Positions 11,632-22,171 of a stretch of 64,000 nt of DNA are shown one piece after another. The stretch covers positions 19,654 through 83,653 of the forward strand of contig SCFE01000108.1 of assembly GCA_004352715.1 (NCBI GenBank), given 5' to 3'. The notes under the pieces are model-generated. The model ran no database searches. It had not been told where the DNA came from and saw only the letters and a list, made by a program, of their open reading frames with translations. Both the position numbers and the translations under genes were made by a program. Every line of letters starts with the position of its first letter. Within the stretch, counting starts at the first letter, position 1. Origin of the DNA: Hofstenia miamia (taxonomy: Eukaryota; Xenacoelomorpha; Acoela).

Positions 11632-12239
11632 ATCATCTTCTAAATTGTTAATGAATGTTTGTAGTATTTTAGTGGCGTAATGTTGGAAGGTTGCTGGGCA
11701 TTGCATTGCCCAAAAGCCATATAAAGACACTCGAAAAGACCATATGGTGTGATAAAAGCTATTTTCTCAATATCTGATTTGTGCATTGGAATTGGCCAAT
11801 AGGCTTTGCACAAGCTGTATACAATATTTCGTCAATATGCGGTAAAGGAAAGGCATCCTTTTTTGTTATGTTGTTTAGCTTTCTAAAATTGATGCAAAGC
11901 CAATACTTGTCATTTTGTATCACGAAGACAGTTGGTGATGCATATGGGCTTTTGGATGATTGTATTTTACCATTGTTAAGTAAATCAGTAATAAGTTTAG
12001 AATATTCCTGTTTAAGATGTTCTGGTACAGGATAGACTGTTTGCTGTATTTGTGGTCTTGATGCAGTGCTCATCTCTGATGGCTTTGCCAATGCTGGTGG
12101 TATCAAAATTAAATATGGATAAATGGTTTTTCAATACCAAATTCAAATAATTTATTTGTTCTAAAGTTAGATGAGGATGTGTGGTTTTATTATTTTCTGG
12201 CGTCATAGTGTCATTGTTTTTATTATCTGGTGTTTCCAA
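11632..12239 (-). pseudogene. Gypsy reverse transcriptase, fingers and palm
   Basis: The minus strand contains YPVPEHLKQEYSKLITDLL, SSKSPYASPTVFV and WLCINFRKLNNITKKDAFP, followed by PLPHIDEIL. These are RT domains 1-3 of Ty3/gypsy. After a frameshift the block AFITPYGLFECLYMAFG (domain 4) is readable. The catalytic YxDD is not, because the adjoining MITE and local mutations have removed it. Without it the copy could not polymerise. Confidence 0.85.
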
Positions 12240-12531
12240 TGATAATAGAGGTTTTGGTTTGCTTTTTATTAAGTTAACAATTGGTGATGCGAAAATTTTT
12301 ATATTGGATGGTAACCAAATTACGACTTTTATTCAAAATAGCGATGGTGACTTTATTATCATGGCTTTTTAATATCGAAGCAAGAATTACGACTTTTTAG
12401 AGTGCAAACCCTGATGATTGTCAATGATGATATCAGAGTGTATTGGGATTTTTTACGCCAAAGGGATAAAACGTCAACTAAGAAGTTAGATTATAGTGGC
12501 TTTGACAGGATGTAGTGTAATGGATTGATAG

Positions 12532-12900
12532 TTAATAGCTTGTAAAAGTGTGGTAATATTTGTGTTCTTCAGTTAGTGTTTTATCCTGGAAATTAATTAT
12601 GGGGCAACTGTATTTTTCTAGGAAGTCCTGGCTGAGGATTAACTCGTAAGGATGTGCGTGGTTTGTTATGTCAACAATGAATGGGTCACACATGAACTTA
12701 TTGTTAGCAATTGTGAAATCTAATGATTTGATTAACCCTTTAGTATCAATGTAATCGCCAGAAGCATTGATGAGATGATGGTTGTGGGATTCAATATCAT
12801 TTCTTGTGATGCTGATTAAATTAGTGCACATATCCAAAATAATAGAAACAGATGCATCAGTGTCTACAGTTGCCTGGACAATGACTCTGTTAATAGTTAT
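12532..12900 (-). pseudogene. Gypsy aspartic protease (retropepsin-like)
   Basis: The active-site loop reads VDTDASVSII where retropepsins have D-T-G-A. The glycine is replaced by Asp, which should abolish activity. Downstream PFIVDITNHAHPYELILSQDFLEKY matches the flap-to-C-terminal part of clan AA proteases encoded by gypsy elements. It lies between the zinc knuckle and RT, as expected. Confidence 0.7.
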
Positions 12901-13021
12901 ATGTATGGTTTTTCTATTTAATGATGTCGTTACTAGGATATGATGTGCTCAGCTGAGAGTCAGTGCTCTTATTTGTTTAAATCATCTTTGTTCTCTGTGT
13001 TGGAATCATAGATGTTGCTAT

Positions 13022-13190
13022 CGTCTGTGTAATAGCATCTTTGATCAGAGATTAAGTGTATTGTTTTAGTGCAGTTGAGACTATTATGCCCCCTTTCTCC
13101 ACACTTCTTGCAGAAAACTTTGTTAATATTTATTGCCTTAGGTGATTTATCAGAATTTTTTGTTCTTGTTTACTTTTAGAATCAGCATTT
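13022..13190 (-). pseudogene. Gag nucleocapsid CCHC zinc knuckle
   Basis: The knuckle FCKKCGERGHNSLNC (CX2CX4HX4C) is encoded by 13112-13071. It is the retroviral-type zinc finger that packages RNA. Lys-rich sequence precedes it. A single knuckle is usual for Ty3/gypsy. Confidence 0.85.
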
Positions 13191-13226
13191 GTAGATAAAG
13201 GTTTTATAAGAAGTTTGGTTGTCTTA

Positions 13227-13437
13227 GGCCACTGTTAGACTAGTGATTGGTTCAAAAGTGATCTATCACATTTTGATTGAATCGCACATCTAACCACCCC
13301 AGATAATTAGCGATGTGACGATCATGAAGAAATCGTGCGCATTCGATTTCCTTGTAATCATCACGTCGCTAATTAGGTGGTTAGACATTCAAATGTGATA
13401 GATCGCTTTTGAAACAATCACTAGTCTAACCGTGGCC
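13227..13437. mobile_element. Fold-back MITE, Harbinger-like, copy 1
   Basis: The element is almost entirely one long inverted repeat. It runs GGCCACTGTTAGACTAGTG... to ...CACTAGTCTAACCGTGGCC, with direct TTA repeats on both sides (a 3-bp TWA duplication, as in PIF/Harbinger). It sits inside gypsy gag. Two relatives lie in tandem at 33188-33555. Confidence 0.8.
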
Positions 13438-14477
13438 TTAGATGTAAAAGTAAATGCAGTATTGCCCATTTTAATTTGGTTTGATATTTTTGAATAATTG
13501 TCAATTTAGAGTTTAGCCTCGACGGCTTTCTTGATGAATGTTGGTAGTTTATCTTTGGAACCGCATTTTTGTTAAAATTGGCGTCAAATTGATAATGGCA
13601 TAGCGTATGTGATGTGAGTAAACAAATCATGTGAAGAATACTCTGTTGAGGTTCTACTGAGCCTATAGAGTCGTTCGACTTGCAATATATATTCTTCTAT
13701 AACATGGTCTTTCTTGTTCGTAGTGTTATTCAAAAGTATCTTATACTGATTGTAAGCAGTGGGTGCATGGAAATTATTGTAAAAGTTTTGACTTAGTAAA
13801 CTGTAGTTTGACTTAATTGAGGTATCTAGCATGAGATAGTAGTTGTAAGCTTTCCTGATGAGAAAGCTGAGAAATTGAGCAAGTGCATGTTCCTAGGCTG
13901 CACATTGTACTATTAAATTTTGTTTGTACAAAAAGAAACATTCTTCAAAAGTTGGAGAGGTTTCATCAGCCTTTCTAGAGAATTTTCACAGTGGCATTCT
14001 AAATTTAAGATTGTCATCAATAGCTGATACCAGTAGTTTAGCATTGGATTTTCTAGATTTTGTAATTTATCATTAATTGAATCAAGTTTGTTATTTAATT
14101 GTCGAATTATAGGATTATCTGGAATCGGGGACTGATACCATTTCGATAAAGAGTTGTCAATTGGAATAGGCGTCGATTGAGAAAAATAATTTTTACAAGT
14201 GGTAGGGAACTGATGTACACGATGTCCTAAATTGTTTGCATTTGGATCGGGTATTTTAGCAATTTTAGGAGTTGCTACATTTTGACATAATTGCAAACTA
14301 GTTAACTGTGTTCAAGTTTCTTCTTTTTTCTTTTTGTAATGCTGCATTTTCTGCTTCCTGAGAGATTAGTTGTTCTGTGATTTGTATATTTTGAAATTTG
14401 CACTGATCAACTTGTTTCAATAAATTTGTGTTTGTCTTTAATAATTTGAATTTTTTGTGATTCGCCATTTCAATCTC

Positions 14478-15365
14478 TTTTTGGAGATTACTGTTCTTTT
14501 CTACTAATTTGTGGAACTTAAGAAGGATTGCGCGGTTGTCCTTCTTTAATTGGTTGCAATTGGCTTGTAGGTCAATTTTGTTTGGTTAAGTAAATTTATT
14601 TCATCATGAAGGGATTGGTTTACTTGATCGATTTGGCGTTTTCGATCGGCATGAGGTCGATTTTTTCACTAAGTTCGGTAAATTATTTTCAAGGAATGCG
14701 ATTTGCTCGAGGAGTTCTTCTTGAGTACGTACATCTTCAGATCAGAGTATTGGATATACAATGAACCCAAAACAAGGCTTTTTTAAGCAAACCAAATTTA
14801 TAGTGCTGCTTGTTAATTTGATTATGCAGATTTTTCTGATTTTTTCATTCAATATTCCTTACTTATAATCGTATTTTAGAAATGTTTATTAAATAATATG
14901 AAGAGCAATTGAAAAAATTCTGAGAGCACAATATTTTTAAAAAAATACTGAGCTGAAACGAGCTCATTGAAAGATTTTCTGTTGCGAGCCAAGCCTAGCC
15001 GAACTTACTCAAAATTTAAATGAGCTGAGCCAATCTTAGAAATTACGGCTCATTGACAAGTCTGTTTCAAGCAAATACCACGTAAGTTTCTTTTTGGAGA
15101 TTAATGTTCTTTTCTTTTAATTTGTGGAACTTAAGACAGACTGCATGGTTGTCCTTCTTTAGTTGGTTGCAATTGGCTTCTAGGTCAATTTTTTCTGGTT
15201 AAGTGAATTAATTTCATCACAAAGGGATTGGTTTGCTTTGTGGATTTGGTTGAATCACCTGGCACTTTCAATCTGTATGAGCTCAAATTTCTCACTAAGT
15301 TCAGTAAAATTATTTTCAAGGAATGCAATTCACTCAAGGAGTTTTTCTTGAGTACTTACATCTTC
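14478..15365. repeat. Tandem duplication of gag coiled-coil, MITE fragment between
   Basis: 14478-14742 and about 15090-15365 are diverged copies of the same gag segment; both end in TTGAGTAC..ACATCTTCAGAT. Between them lies the 5'-truncated hAT MITE. The arrangement suggests unequal exchange after the MITE inserted. Confidence 0.75.
14745..15064. mobile_element. hAT-type MITE, 5'-truncated second copy
   Basis: It is similar along its length to 11273-11623 and ends in the inverted repeat GGCTCATTGACAAGTCTG. Its left terminal repeat is missing at the duplication junction. Confidence 0.75.
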
Positions 15366-15706
15366 AGATGCTGGTGGGATCTGACTGGCTTTCTCGGGAG
15401 AGGATTTTGATTTCTGACTTCTTGTATTAAGCATTCTAATTCTTTTAAGTTAAGAGGACTTTGACTGGTGAACTTAATTGACTGTTGTAATCATAACTAA
15501 GTAGCCTAGCTAGGCTTTACTGCAATTCTAAAAAAATGCTAACTTCTTGACGGCACATTGAGAAACAATAGTTTCACCTGCAGTCCAATCATAGAAATAT
15601 TCCATTTTTTCTTAATAGGGTTCAACATCTTCTTGTTGGTTAATTCGGAGCTTCCACTGACAGCAGTATACAGCAGTTAAATATGATGAAACAATACATG
15701 TATTCT

Positions 15707-15726
15707 GAGTCCTGCGGTGGTCGCCA
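15707..15726 (-). other. Primer-binding site of the gypsy element
   Basis: Directly downstream of the 5' LTR the minus strand reads TGGCGACCACCGCAGGACTC. It complements a tRNA 3' end GAGTCCTGCGGTGGTCGCCA. The GGTCGCCA end resembles animal tRNA-Arg, so arginine is the likely primer. Confidence 0.7.
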
Positions 15727-16532
15727 TGTGGCATTGGTGAGAAATCAGCATGCATTCCTACTATTCTATCTTATTGAGAGTTTCAAGCTGATTCATGGAT
15801 TGGCCGATACTACAAATAATTAACTATCCTCCTGCCATTATACCCTTTCTTAATAAAAGTTAAGAATAAACAGGAGATCGTGTTATTGAAGATAAACTTT
15901 TAGAAGAGTCACATAAGACTAGACCCCTAATTAGATTAAGAGTAAAGAAGCCCTAACTCTTGGGGGCAAGTGGTAAACCTAAGTGCTAAGTAAAATAACC
16001 TACACTCAGTGCATTCCTCACCTAGCGCAATTTAGGTGAAAGCATTAATAACAATTTTAATAATGAATGACAAGCAGTACAAACACCCTAGCCGTATACA
16101 TAACCTAAGTTAAAGGATATACCAGTCTACTCGTCCGCCGTCTGGGTGCCCCTTAGCTACGCAATTGAAAATTAGAAAAACATAATTTAGTAAAAAACAA
16201 AACAAGAGAAAATAAAATTAAAACGAATTTACTAAGAATAATTCGAAGAAGAAATAAATTGAACAAAACTTGGATATATATACAAAATTAACCGGTCTCT
16301 GTAAACAAAAGCATACTATGACATTATAGGCAAATACGTGGCAGGTACAAAATTGCTTTCTGATTCAATTTTACCGCTTTTCAAAATTAGCAGATATTCA
16401 AACTAAAATATAAATAGCACAGTTTTCACTTTGCCAAATTACAATTGGAAATAATTGGTAATAATATAATTGAAATTGTAATTAAATTAAATAATGAAAG
16501 CTCCAAGCATGTAGAAATGTCATTATGCCATA
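15727..16532 (-). repeat. 5' LTR of the gypsy element
   Basis: 806 bp, starting TGTGGC on the plus strand and ending near GCCATA (the terminal CA is mutated). It contains the blocks shared with 4241-5408. It lacks the 471-bp MITE and so represents the empty site. Confidence 0.8.
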
Positions 16533-17866
16533 ATAATGTACAATACTTAAGAATAGAGATTAAATTACAAATTAAAATTTTTTGAAATTAAGTATCCATA
16601 TTTTGATTTTGCTTTTCTTTGAACATATTTCTCATTCATGAATGCTTTAAGCAAATTTAGACACCACTTTTGAATTGTTGGTACTTAGAAAGTGATTGTC
16701 AGGTGTAAGTAGGTGTGTTGAACAAAAAAACTAAGCAAACTAAATATATATTTATGATTCATGATTGAAATCTGGTGATCCATAGTAGTATTTATAACCT
16801 ATGTCCGTGTGGGGTTCTAATAATTTACATAGATAATTTTAAGATCTAAGTTTATCAAATGAGTCTCTGAAATTTTCTAAATATGTATAGGACTGAGAAA
16901 CAATATAAAGTATATGGATGTGGGCAACAAATCAACTAGAACAGAATTGCATCATTGTGGCAAATATAGGATTTCTTAATAGGGGACAGCTCAAATGTGA
17001 TCAAGTAAATGATGAAATGCCAGGTGAAAACTTCTGATATTATTGAAAACAATTGAAAAAATATAACCTGAAAATGTATTTTCCAATCTAGTTTTTCTCC
17101 ATTAATTACAGAAAAGGTTTTAATGTAACAAACCAGAAGCAATTTGGAAAATCTAATTATGAATTTCCACCAAGTTCTGTGCATTGTACTAATCCTTGAT
17201 TGTAATAAATTATGTCATTACAGTGGATCTTTAATCATCTCTGAATAGTTAGACTTCACTGCACTGTCTAAAATGATAGTGACCAATAATAATTTAATAT
17301 TGTTCACATCATCTTTTAAAGGTTGTATAGAAGAATAAATACAATCTACTTATTGTGTGAATATGCATTGTTTATTATGATTTTTGCATATGTTTCACCA
17401 CAATGTTATCTCTCCTCTAGCCTGTAATTTTGATTATCTGCAACTCTTGATTTTCAAGACAAATTTTCAATTTCTCTGTCCCAAGTAGTCCATATAATCA
17501 AAGATGATGTGAATATTTTGTTATAATTGATCCTGTTACCTCTCTTGATGTGATATTTTCAAGAAACAGTGCATTTTTAATTGCAATTTATACATATTGA
17601 TTATTGTGTAGTTATTGTGGCATAAAAAATTTGTAAACTTTTTACTTCATTAATTTATTGGGAATAATTAATTTCAATGTTAGAATTACGAACTTATTTC
17701 AATTAATTATTTGATGATGTAATCAACATTGCTACACTTTTAGTTTAAATAATTCTGTTAATTTACACAGTATTTCTGACCATTGCAGACTATGCATTAT
17801 TATACCAGTCTGATATTTACTCACATTGTATGCAATTATGTGTTTAATACCAGTTTTTGTTCGTAT

Positions 17867-17899
<33 letters not shown>

Positions 17900-17958
17900 N
17901 NNNNNNNNNNNNNNNNNNNNNNNNNNNNNNNNNNNNNNNNNNNNNNNNNNNNNNNNNN

Positions 17959-17992
<34 letters not shown>

Positions 17993-18059
17993 TATATATA
18001 TATATATAATGGTGTGAATTATTTATTATGTTCTCTTTTCAGGTAAACTCATTTCACAC
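16533..18059. other. AT-rich non-coding region with (TA)n and a gap
   Basis: No gene or known repeat is recognised. A (TA)n microsatellite at about 17868-18008 brackets an N gap. Confidence 0.4.
17900..17958. other. Assembly gap (59 N) inside (TA)n
   Basis: Unknown bases lie within the dinucleotide repeat. Open frames across it are artefacts. Confidence 0.95.
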
Positions 18060-18520
18060 TTACTTTGAATTTACTTTATCTTAAATTATGATTTTCTAAA
18101 TTAGTTCCTTGCAGTTAAAGGGCACCTAGACGTGGTGCAGCAGCTCTAGCATATCCTTTAACTTAGGGCTAGATATACAGTTAGGAGTTTTTGTTATGCA
18201 TTTCTTTCATTAACTAATATTGCTACATTCTAAATTGCACAAGATGAGAAATGCACTGAGCTTACGTTTTTCACTTAGCACATTGGTTTTACTCATTGCA
18301 CCCAAGAATATTAGGGCTTCTATTTTCCTTTTCTTTAATAGGGATCTAGTCATATCCAACTCTTTCACCAGGTTATCTATTTTGGGTCGGTCAAGTGTGG
18401 CCACTCTTCCCACTCACGATCTCCTGTTTACTTTTTACTTTTATTAGGGAGAGGTACTATAGTAGGAGGAGTTAATTATTTACACTGTAGCTTCAGAAAA
18501 TCCATGCTTCGACACAAATC
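18060..18520 (+). repeat. Diverged relative of the gypsy LTR, opposite orientation
   Basis: The reverse complement aligns with the LTR at 15727-16532. Shared blocks: AAATAATTAAC..CCTCCT, AATAAAAGT..AAAC, GGAGATCGTG, TAAGTTAAAGGATAT and GGTGCCC. It is probably a solo LTR, or the edge of a second element, inserted in the opposite direction. Its own 67-codon minus-strand open frame (18413-18210) is not supported as a gene. Confidence 0.7.
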
Positions 18521-19539
18521 ATTTGTTAGATAGGGACCTAGGACTGCTAGCTGAATTTCATGCCAATGCCAAATTATGGTTAAATTTTTTTAAACCTACA
18601 TTTAGAAACCAAGGGAAAGTTAAATATTTTCAAAAAAGTAAGTTTCATTTTAATTTAATATTCAACATACCAGTTTATATTTACATATATTTATTCTATA
18701 TCTTTACACTTTCAGTTAGACTTCAATCAATTGTTAATAGTTTCTTTTCTTGTTTAATTTTTTATTGGAATCAAATTAAGACATATCTTAGGATTTTATT
18801 ACCTCAAAGAGACAAATAATACTGGATTTTCCCATTAATTTTTTTATTAAACACTGCATAATAGAATTCAACTACATTGTATATGATACTGTAGCATAAT
18901 ATACAAGGACTGCTATCTTACTAGTGCAATATAAAGTACAGAAGGCATTCAATATTTTTATCAATTAAAATCTGCAAAAGGTAAAGTATTTTATGTGATG
19001 AAATTCAGTAAAATTTGATTCAACTCATTTTTATACATTTAACACAAATTGTAATACACATTTCCATTATTTAAGAACTACATTAATACCGGGAATTTTT
19101 GTATATATTTATTTGGATTTATTGCTTAGCATTATTATTCTTTGTATCTATGAATTTTTTAATAAAGATTGGTGGTTGTATATTTATATTCATCTCATTT
19201 CATTCCTTGTGTGTATTGATATTTCAAAAAACACTCACATGCAGCTGGTCCAAACATCATTTAATCATTAAAATCAATATTTGATTTGATAAATATGGTA
19301 TTAAATTTGCAATTTAGCAAAAAATATACGACTGTTTTCAAGGGAATCAGTAAACAAAATCATTCCAATTATACATCTACTTAAATTATCTCACTAATTT
19401 TTAAAACATGAATGTTTAATAAATTGCACGAACACATTCAAAAAATTTTGAATTTAGAAGAAACTAATTATTAATGTCTTCACGCAAATTACAGAACATT
19501 GGTGAAATGTTTTTGATAATAAATTGCATTTCACTATAG
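18521..19539. other. AT-rich region, no confident feature
   Basis: A plus-strand open frame at 18523-18819 begins with protein-like sequence (AEFHANAKLWLNFFKP) up to a possible GT donor near 18641, then becomes low-complexity. I cannot assign it. Confidence 0.3.
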
Positions 19540-20540
19540 AATGCTTAGACTTATTGAAGGAGTTTGATTCAATTGATCATAGTATTTTAATTGAAAAAAA
19601 ATTGAATTAACTTGTGTAGAGTATCAGCTTAATTTCAAGCTATCTTTCAAATAGAAAACGTTTTGTAATTAACTAAGCTTTCTCATAAAAAAGGCGTTCG
19701 AAAGGAAACAATTGCTGCTCCATTACCATTTAATACATACATTGAGAAAATTTACAATGTGAGCTTATTACAATATGCTGAAAGTACCTGTATATATTCA
19801 GCAGACAAATCTTGCAAATGCAAAACGAAAAATTATATTGCAAATCATTAAGAAAGAATTTTTTCAATGCATAAAATGCGCGTTTTGCATACTGAATCCT
19901 TTCCTTGAACTAGTAAAATCCCACAACTAAGCATTGTCAGTGAATAATACGAAAATCCCAGCAATCAGAACCTCTACGCCGTGTAACATGTAGCTTTGAT
20001 TAAAATCTTTCATTTGTTGAACACGTAAAGCCCATTCAAAAGAAAACTACTATTGGCAACAACCAACATTTATCAGGTCATGTCATTTTACAATTATATA
20101 TTATATTTGTAATCAGTAATTTGAACTGCAGTAGTGCTTTGTCCTCAAACTTAAACGAAAACCTACTTTGAAAACTAGAACTACAATGCAAATGGGATCT
20201 AAATGTGTGCATAAAAACTCAAGTAACTAAAAATACATTTCCCGAATCCTAAATAGTTAATTGAAATTCACATTGCTACTATGTTAATCAAATTGCTAAA
20301 TATGTTACATATCCCTTACTGAGTTTGAAAACAACGTATAGATTTTCAAATACTGCTATAAAGCAGTCGAATAGATTCCCTTTCACGATAAATAAATAAA
20401 AACAAACATTTACGAACAGAGTAAATGACATACATAATTCTCAAAGAAAAATATATAGTTGGAAAAGCTGATTAGGAAATAACTTTTGCAATGGTGAAAA
20501 TGACCATACAATTACTAGATTAAAACTTTATCTGGGGCCT
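19540..20540 (+). pseudogene. LINE reverse transcriptase remnant
   Basis: With stops and frameshifts, the plus strand still shows LDLLKEFDSIDHSILIEKKL (RT domain 3/4), SSYLSNRKRFV, then FNTYIEKIY and LLQYAEST near the YADD position. A C-terminal block NLNCSSALSSNLNENL resembles the fragment at 2-262, suggesting the same LINE lineage. Heavily decayed. Confidence 0.55.
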
Positions 20541-21174
20541 GCATATTGTAAATTACTCAAATTTTTATGACGGTATTAGGCTGGCGTCTCACAATTAATC
20601 AAAATGGAGTTTTGCACTCCTGTGTATGTCTCACGGTTGAAAAAATAATAGGAACAACAATTTACATACCCGACTCGCGAGTAGTCAAGATCAAGATTAA
20701 AGAAAATTAACAATATTTGATATTATAATTTGTCTACCATCAAAGGGATTCCGTGCTCCATCTAACCGCAATTAACGACTATTTCGGTTAATACAAAAGC
20801 AAAACCAATTAGATTTCATAAAATAAGAACTGTTCACAATTACAGGTAAGTCCCTTTTTTAATGTCAAGGAAATAACAGCAAAAAGACCTTGAATTCAGA
20901 AAAAGTAATCGAGAGACGCAAGTTTCAGGGCATTAATCAGTTATCAATTGTAGAACAATGCTCTCAAATATAGATTACCTTGGCTTGTGCACAGCCCAAC
21001 ATGGCAGATTCTCTAGTCAGATCAATTTCAAGGATTGTCCCGCAGTGGTTCAAAAACAATCTTCAAATGATAGCGTGTTATGGACTGTTTATTGGACTTT
21101 CATAAGTATTCGCGATTACAAATTGAAATTACCTCCTTTGAGCTGTTTTATTGCAAGGATATTTAGACTATTCT

Positions 21175-21410
21175 AGTGACCATATTGTCTGATATCATTT
21201 TCATTTGCCTTTTTATCAAATCTGATGAACATGGGTATCCTACCTTCAGGCTTTGCCACTGTTTGTATTGCAAAACGCATGTTTTGGAATTCGCATAGTT
21301 ATTGCAATGACCACAATGTTTCAACAATGTTCATGTCTTGCTTCGGTATTCCAGAGACAAAAATTTAGCGAGGCATTTTAGATAGAGCAAACCCATCACC
21401 AGTATCCACT
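21175..21410 (-). pseudogene. ELAV/Hu-like RRM remnant
   Basis: One minus-strand frame, broken by two stops, reads SKMPR, stop, IFVSGIPKQDMNIVETLWSLQ, stop, then LCEFQNMRFAIQ and PEGRIPMFIRFDKK. IFVSGIPK corresponds to RNP2 and IPMFIRFDKK to RNP1 of the second RRM of ELAV/Hu proteins (family pattern LYVSGLPK and GVGFIRFDKR). With the stops and no surrounding RRMs it looks like a pseudogene fragment. It lies just beyond the 3' end of the USP31 coding sequence. Confidence 0.5.
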
Positions 21411-21983
21411 CAAATAAATTTTAAATGCTAACGAATAAACTTTATAAATTTTAAACTATAAAATGTTAATTTGAAATTTGAACTGATCGTTGTTTACGAT
21501 TAATGATGTCTCTAAACGCAATTATTATAAAGAATTTAAGTAATTGTAAATTTCCAAGATTAATTGAAGGTTAAGAAGATAAAAATGCATTTATTTTAAA
21601 AATATATCTCAGATATAATTAAAGACAGATTAAATAAAGTTATCAAATTATATGAGGTGACTTTAAGTTTCAAAATTCTAGAAACGTATAAAAATATGTA
21701 TTCCAGTGAAAAGCATGAACAACGCAGACAACTAGAAGCGAATGTATCGCCAAAATTACAAAATTCATTAAAAATAAAACTATAAATCAAAAACCAATTT
21801 TGTATACAAAATCCACGATTTAAAGGAGTAGCATTTTGATCTGATAAATTTACAAATGAAAATAAATTATTTGTCGTAAATCTACAATATATTCGGGAAT
21901 TCAATTAATCTTACTATCCCCAAGAGAAGGATTTATAAATTAAAAGTAGAGCAGGTACTGCGCTCACAATGACTGCACGGGAG

Positions 21984-22171
21984 TTAAAGAATGGTCTCTT
22001 CATCTAGATTTGTGGATTCTGGCTCGCAAAGCGGTGCGCTGTGTTCTATCGAGATACCATTCAATACTTTTGTATCATCCGTTGTTTGCGGTGTCGACAG
22101 GGAGTCCATGGATGGACTAATATTAAGAGGACGGTCGCCAGATGATGTTTTTGAGGACGTTCTACTATTAC
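21984..22171 (-). CDS. USP31: USP31 exon 18, terminal Ser-rich tail and stop
   Basis: Acceptor ATATTTTAG|GTAATAG, phase 1. It encodes [19 protein letters not shown] then [15 protein letters not shown] and ends TAA. The exon is less AT-rich than its flanks and its Ser-rich character matches the USP31 tail. No close AATAAA is evident downstream. Confidence 0.7.

Larger units (their letters stand above)
13584..15434 (-). pseudogene. Gypsy Gag, matrix/capsid region (broken)
   Basis: The probable start is the ATG at 15434, giving MLNTRSQKSKSSPEKASQ; MxTRSQ is typical of gypsy Gag starts. A Glu/Leu/Lys/Asn-rich coiled-coil region follows, interrupted by a stop after about 34 codons. The segments 14296-13913 (SKWYQSPIPDNPIIRQLNN...) and 13832-13584 (VIEEYILQVERLYRLS...) are capsid-like. 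Part of the coiled-coil is duplicated around a MITE fragment. The coding sequence is not intact. Confidence 0.65.
4241..16532 (-). mobile_element. Decayed Ty3/gypsy LTR retrotransposon with nested inserts
   Basis: Two LTRs bounded by TGTGGC...GCCACA flank a minus-strand internal region. In transcription order this reads: primer-binding site, gag with a coiled-coil, CCHC knuckle, aspartic protease, RT, RNase H, integrase, a possible env-like segment and a polypurine tract. That order (integrase after RNase H) identifies Ty3/gypsy (Metaviridae). All coding parts carry stops or frameshifts, so the copy is dead. It hosts at least four secondary insertions (4805-5275, 9691-10508, 11273-11623 and 13227-13437) and an internal duplication (14478-15365). 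No convincing 5-bp target duplication is seen at the outer ends. Confidence 0.85.

Noticed and set aside
16936-17184. 82-codon hydrophobic minus-strand frame
   Set aside because: Phe/Ile-rich by composition and outside the gypsy boundaries, with no motif.
17783-18017. Open frames with repeating Ile-Tyr
   Set aside because: Translation of (TA)n and the N gap.
18523-18819. 98-codon frame starting with protein-like sequence
   Set aside because: The first 40 residues look coding but match nothing I recognise, and the rest is low-complexity. Left unassigned.
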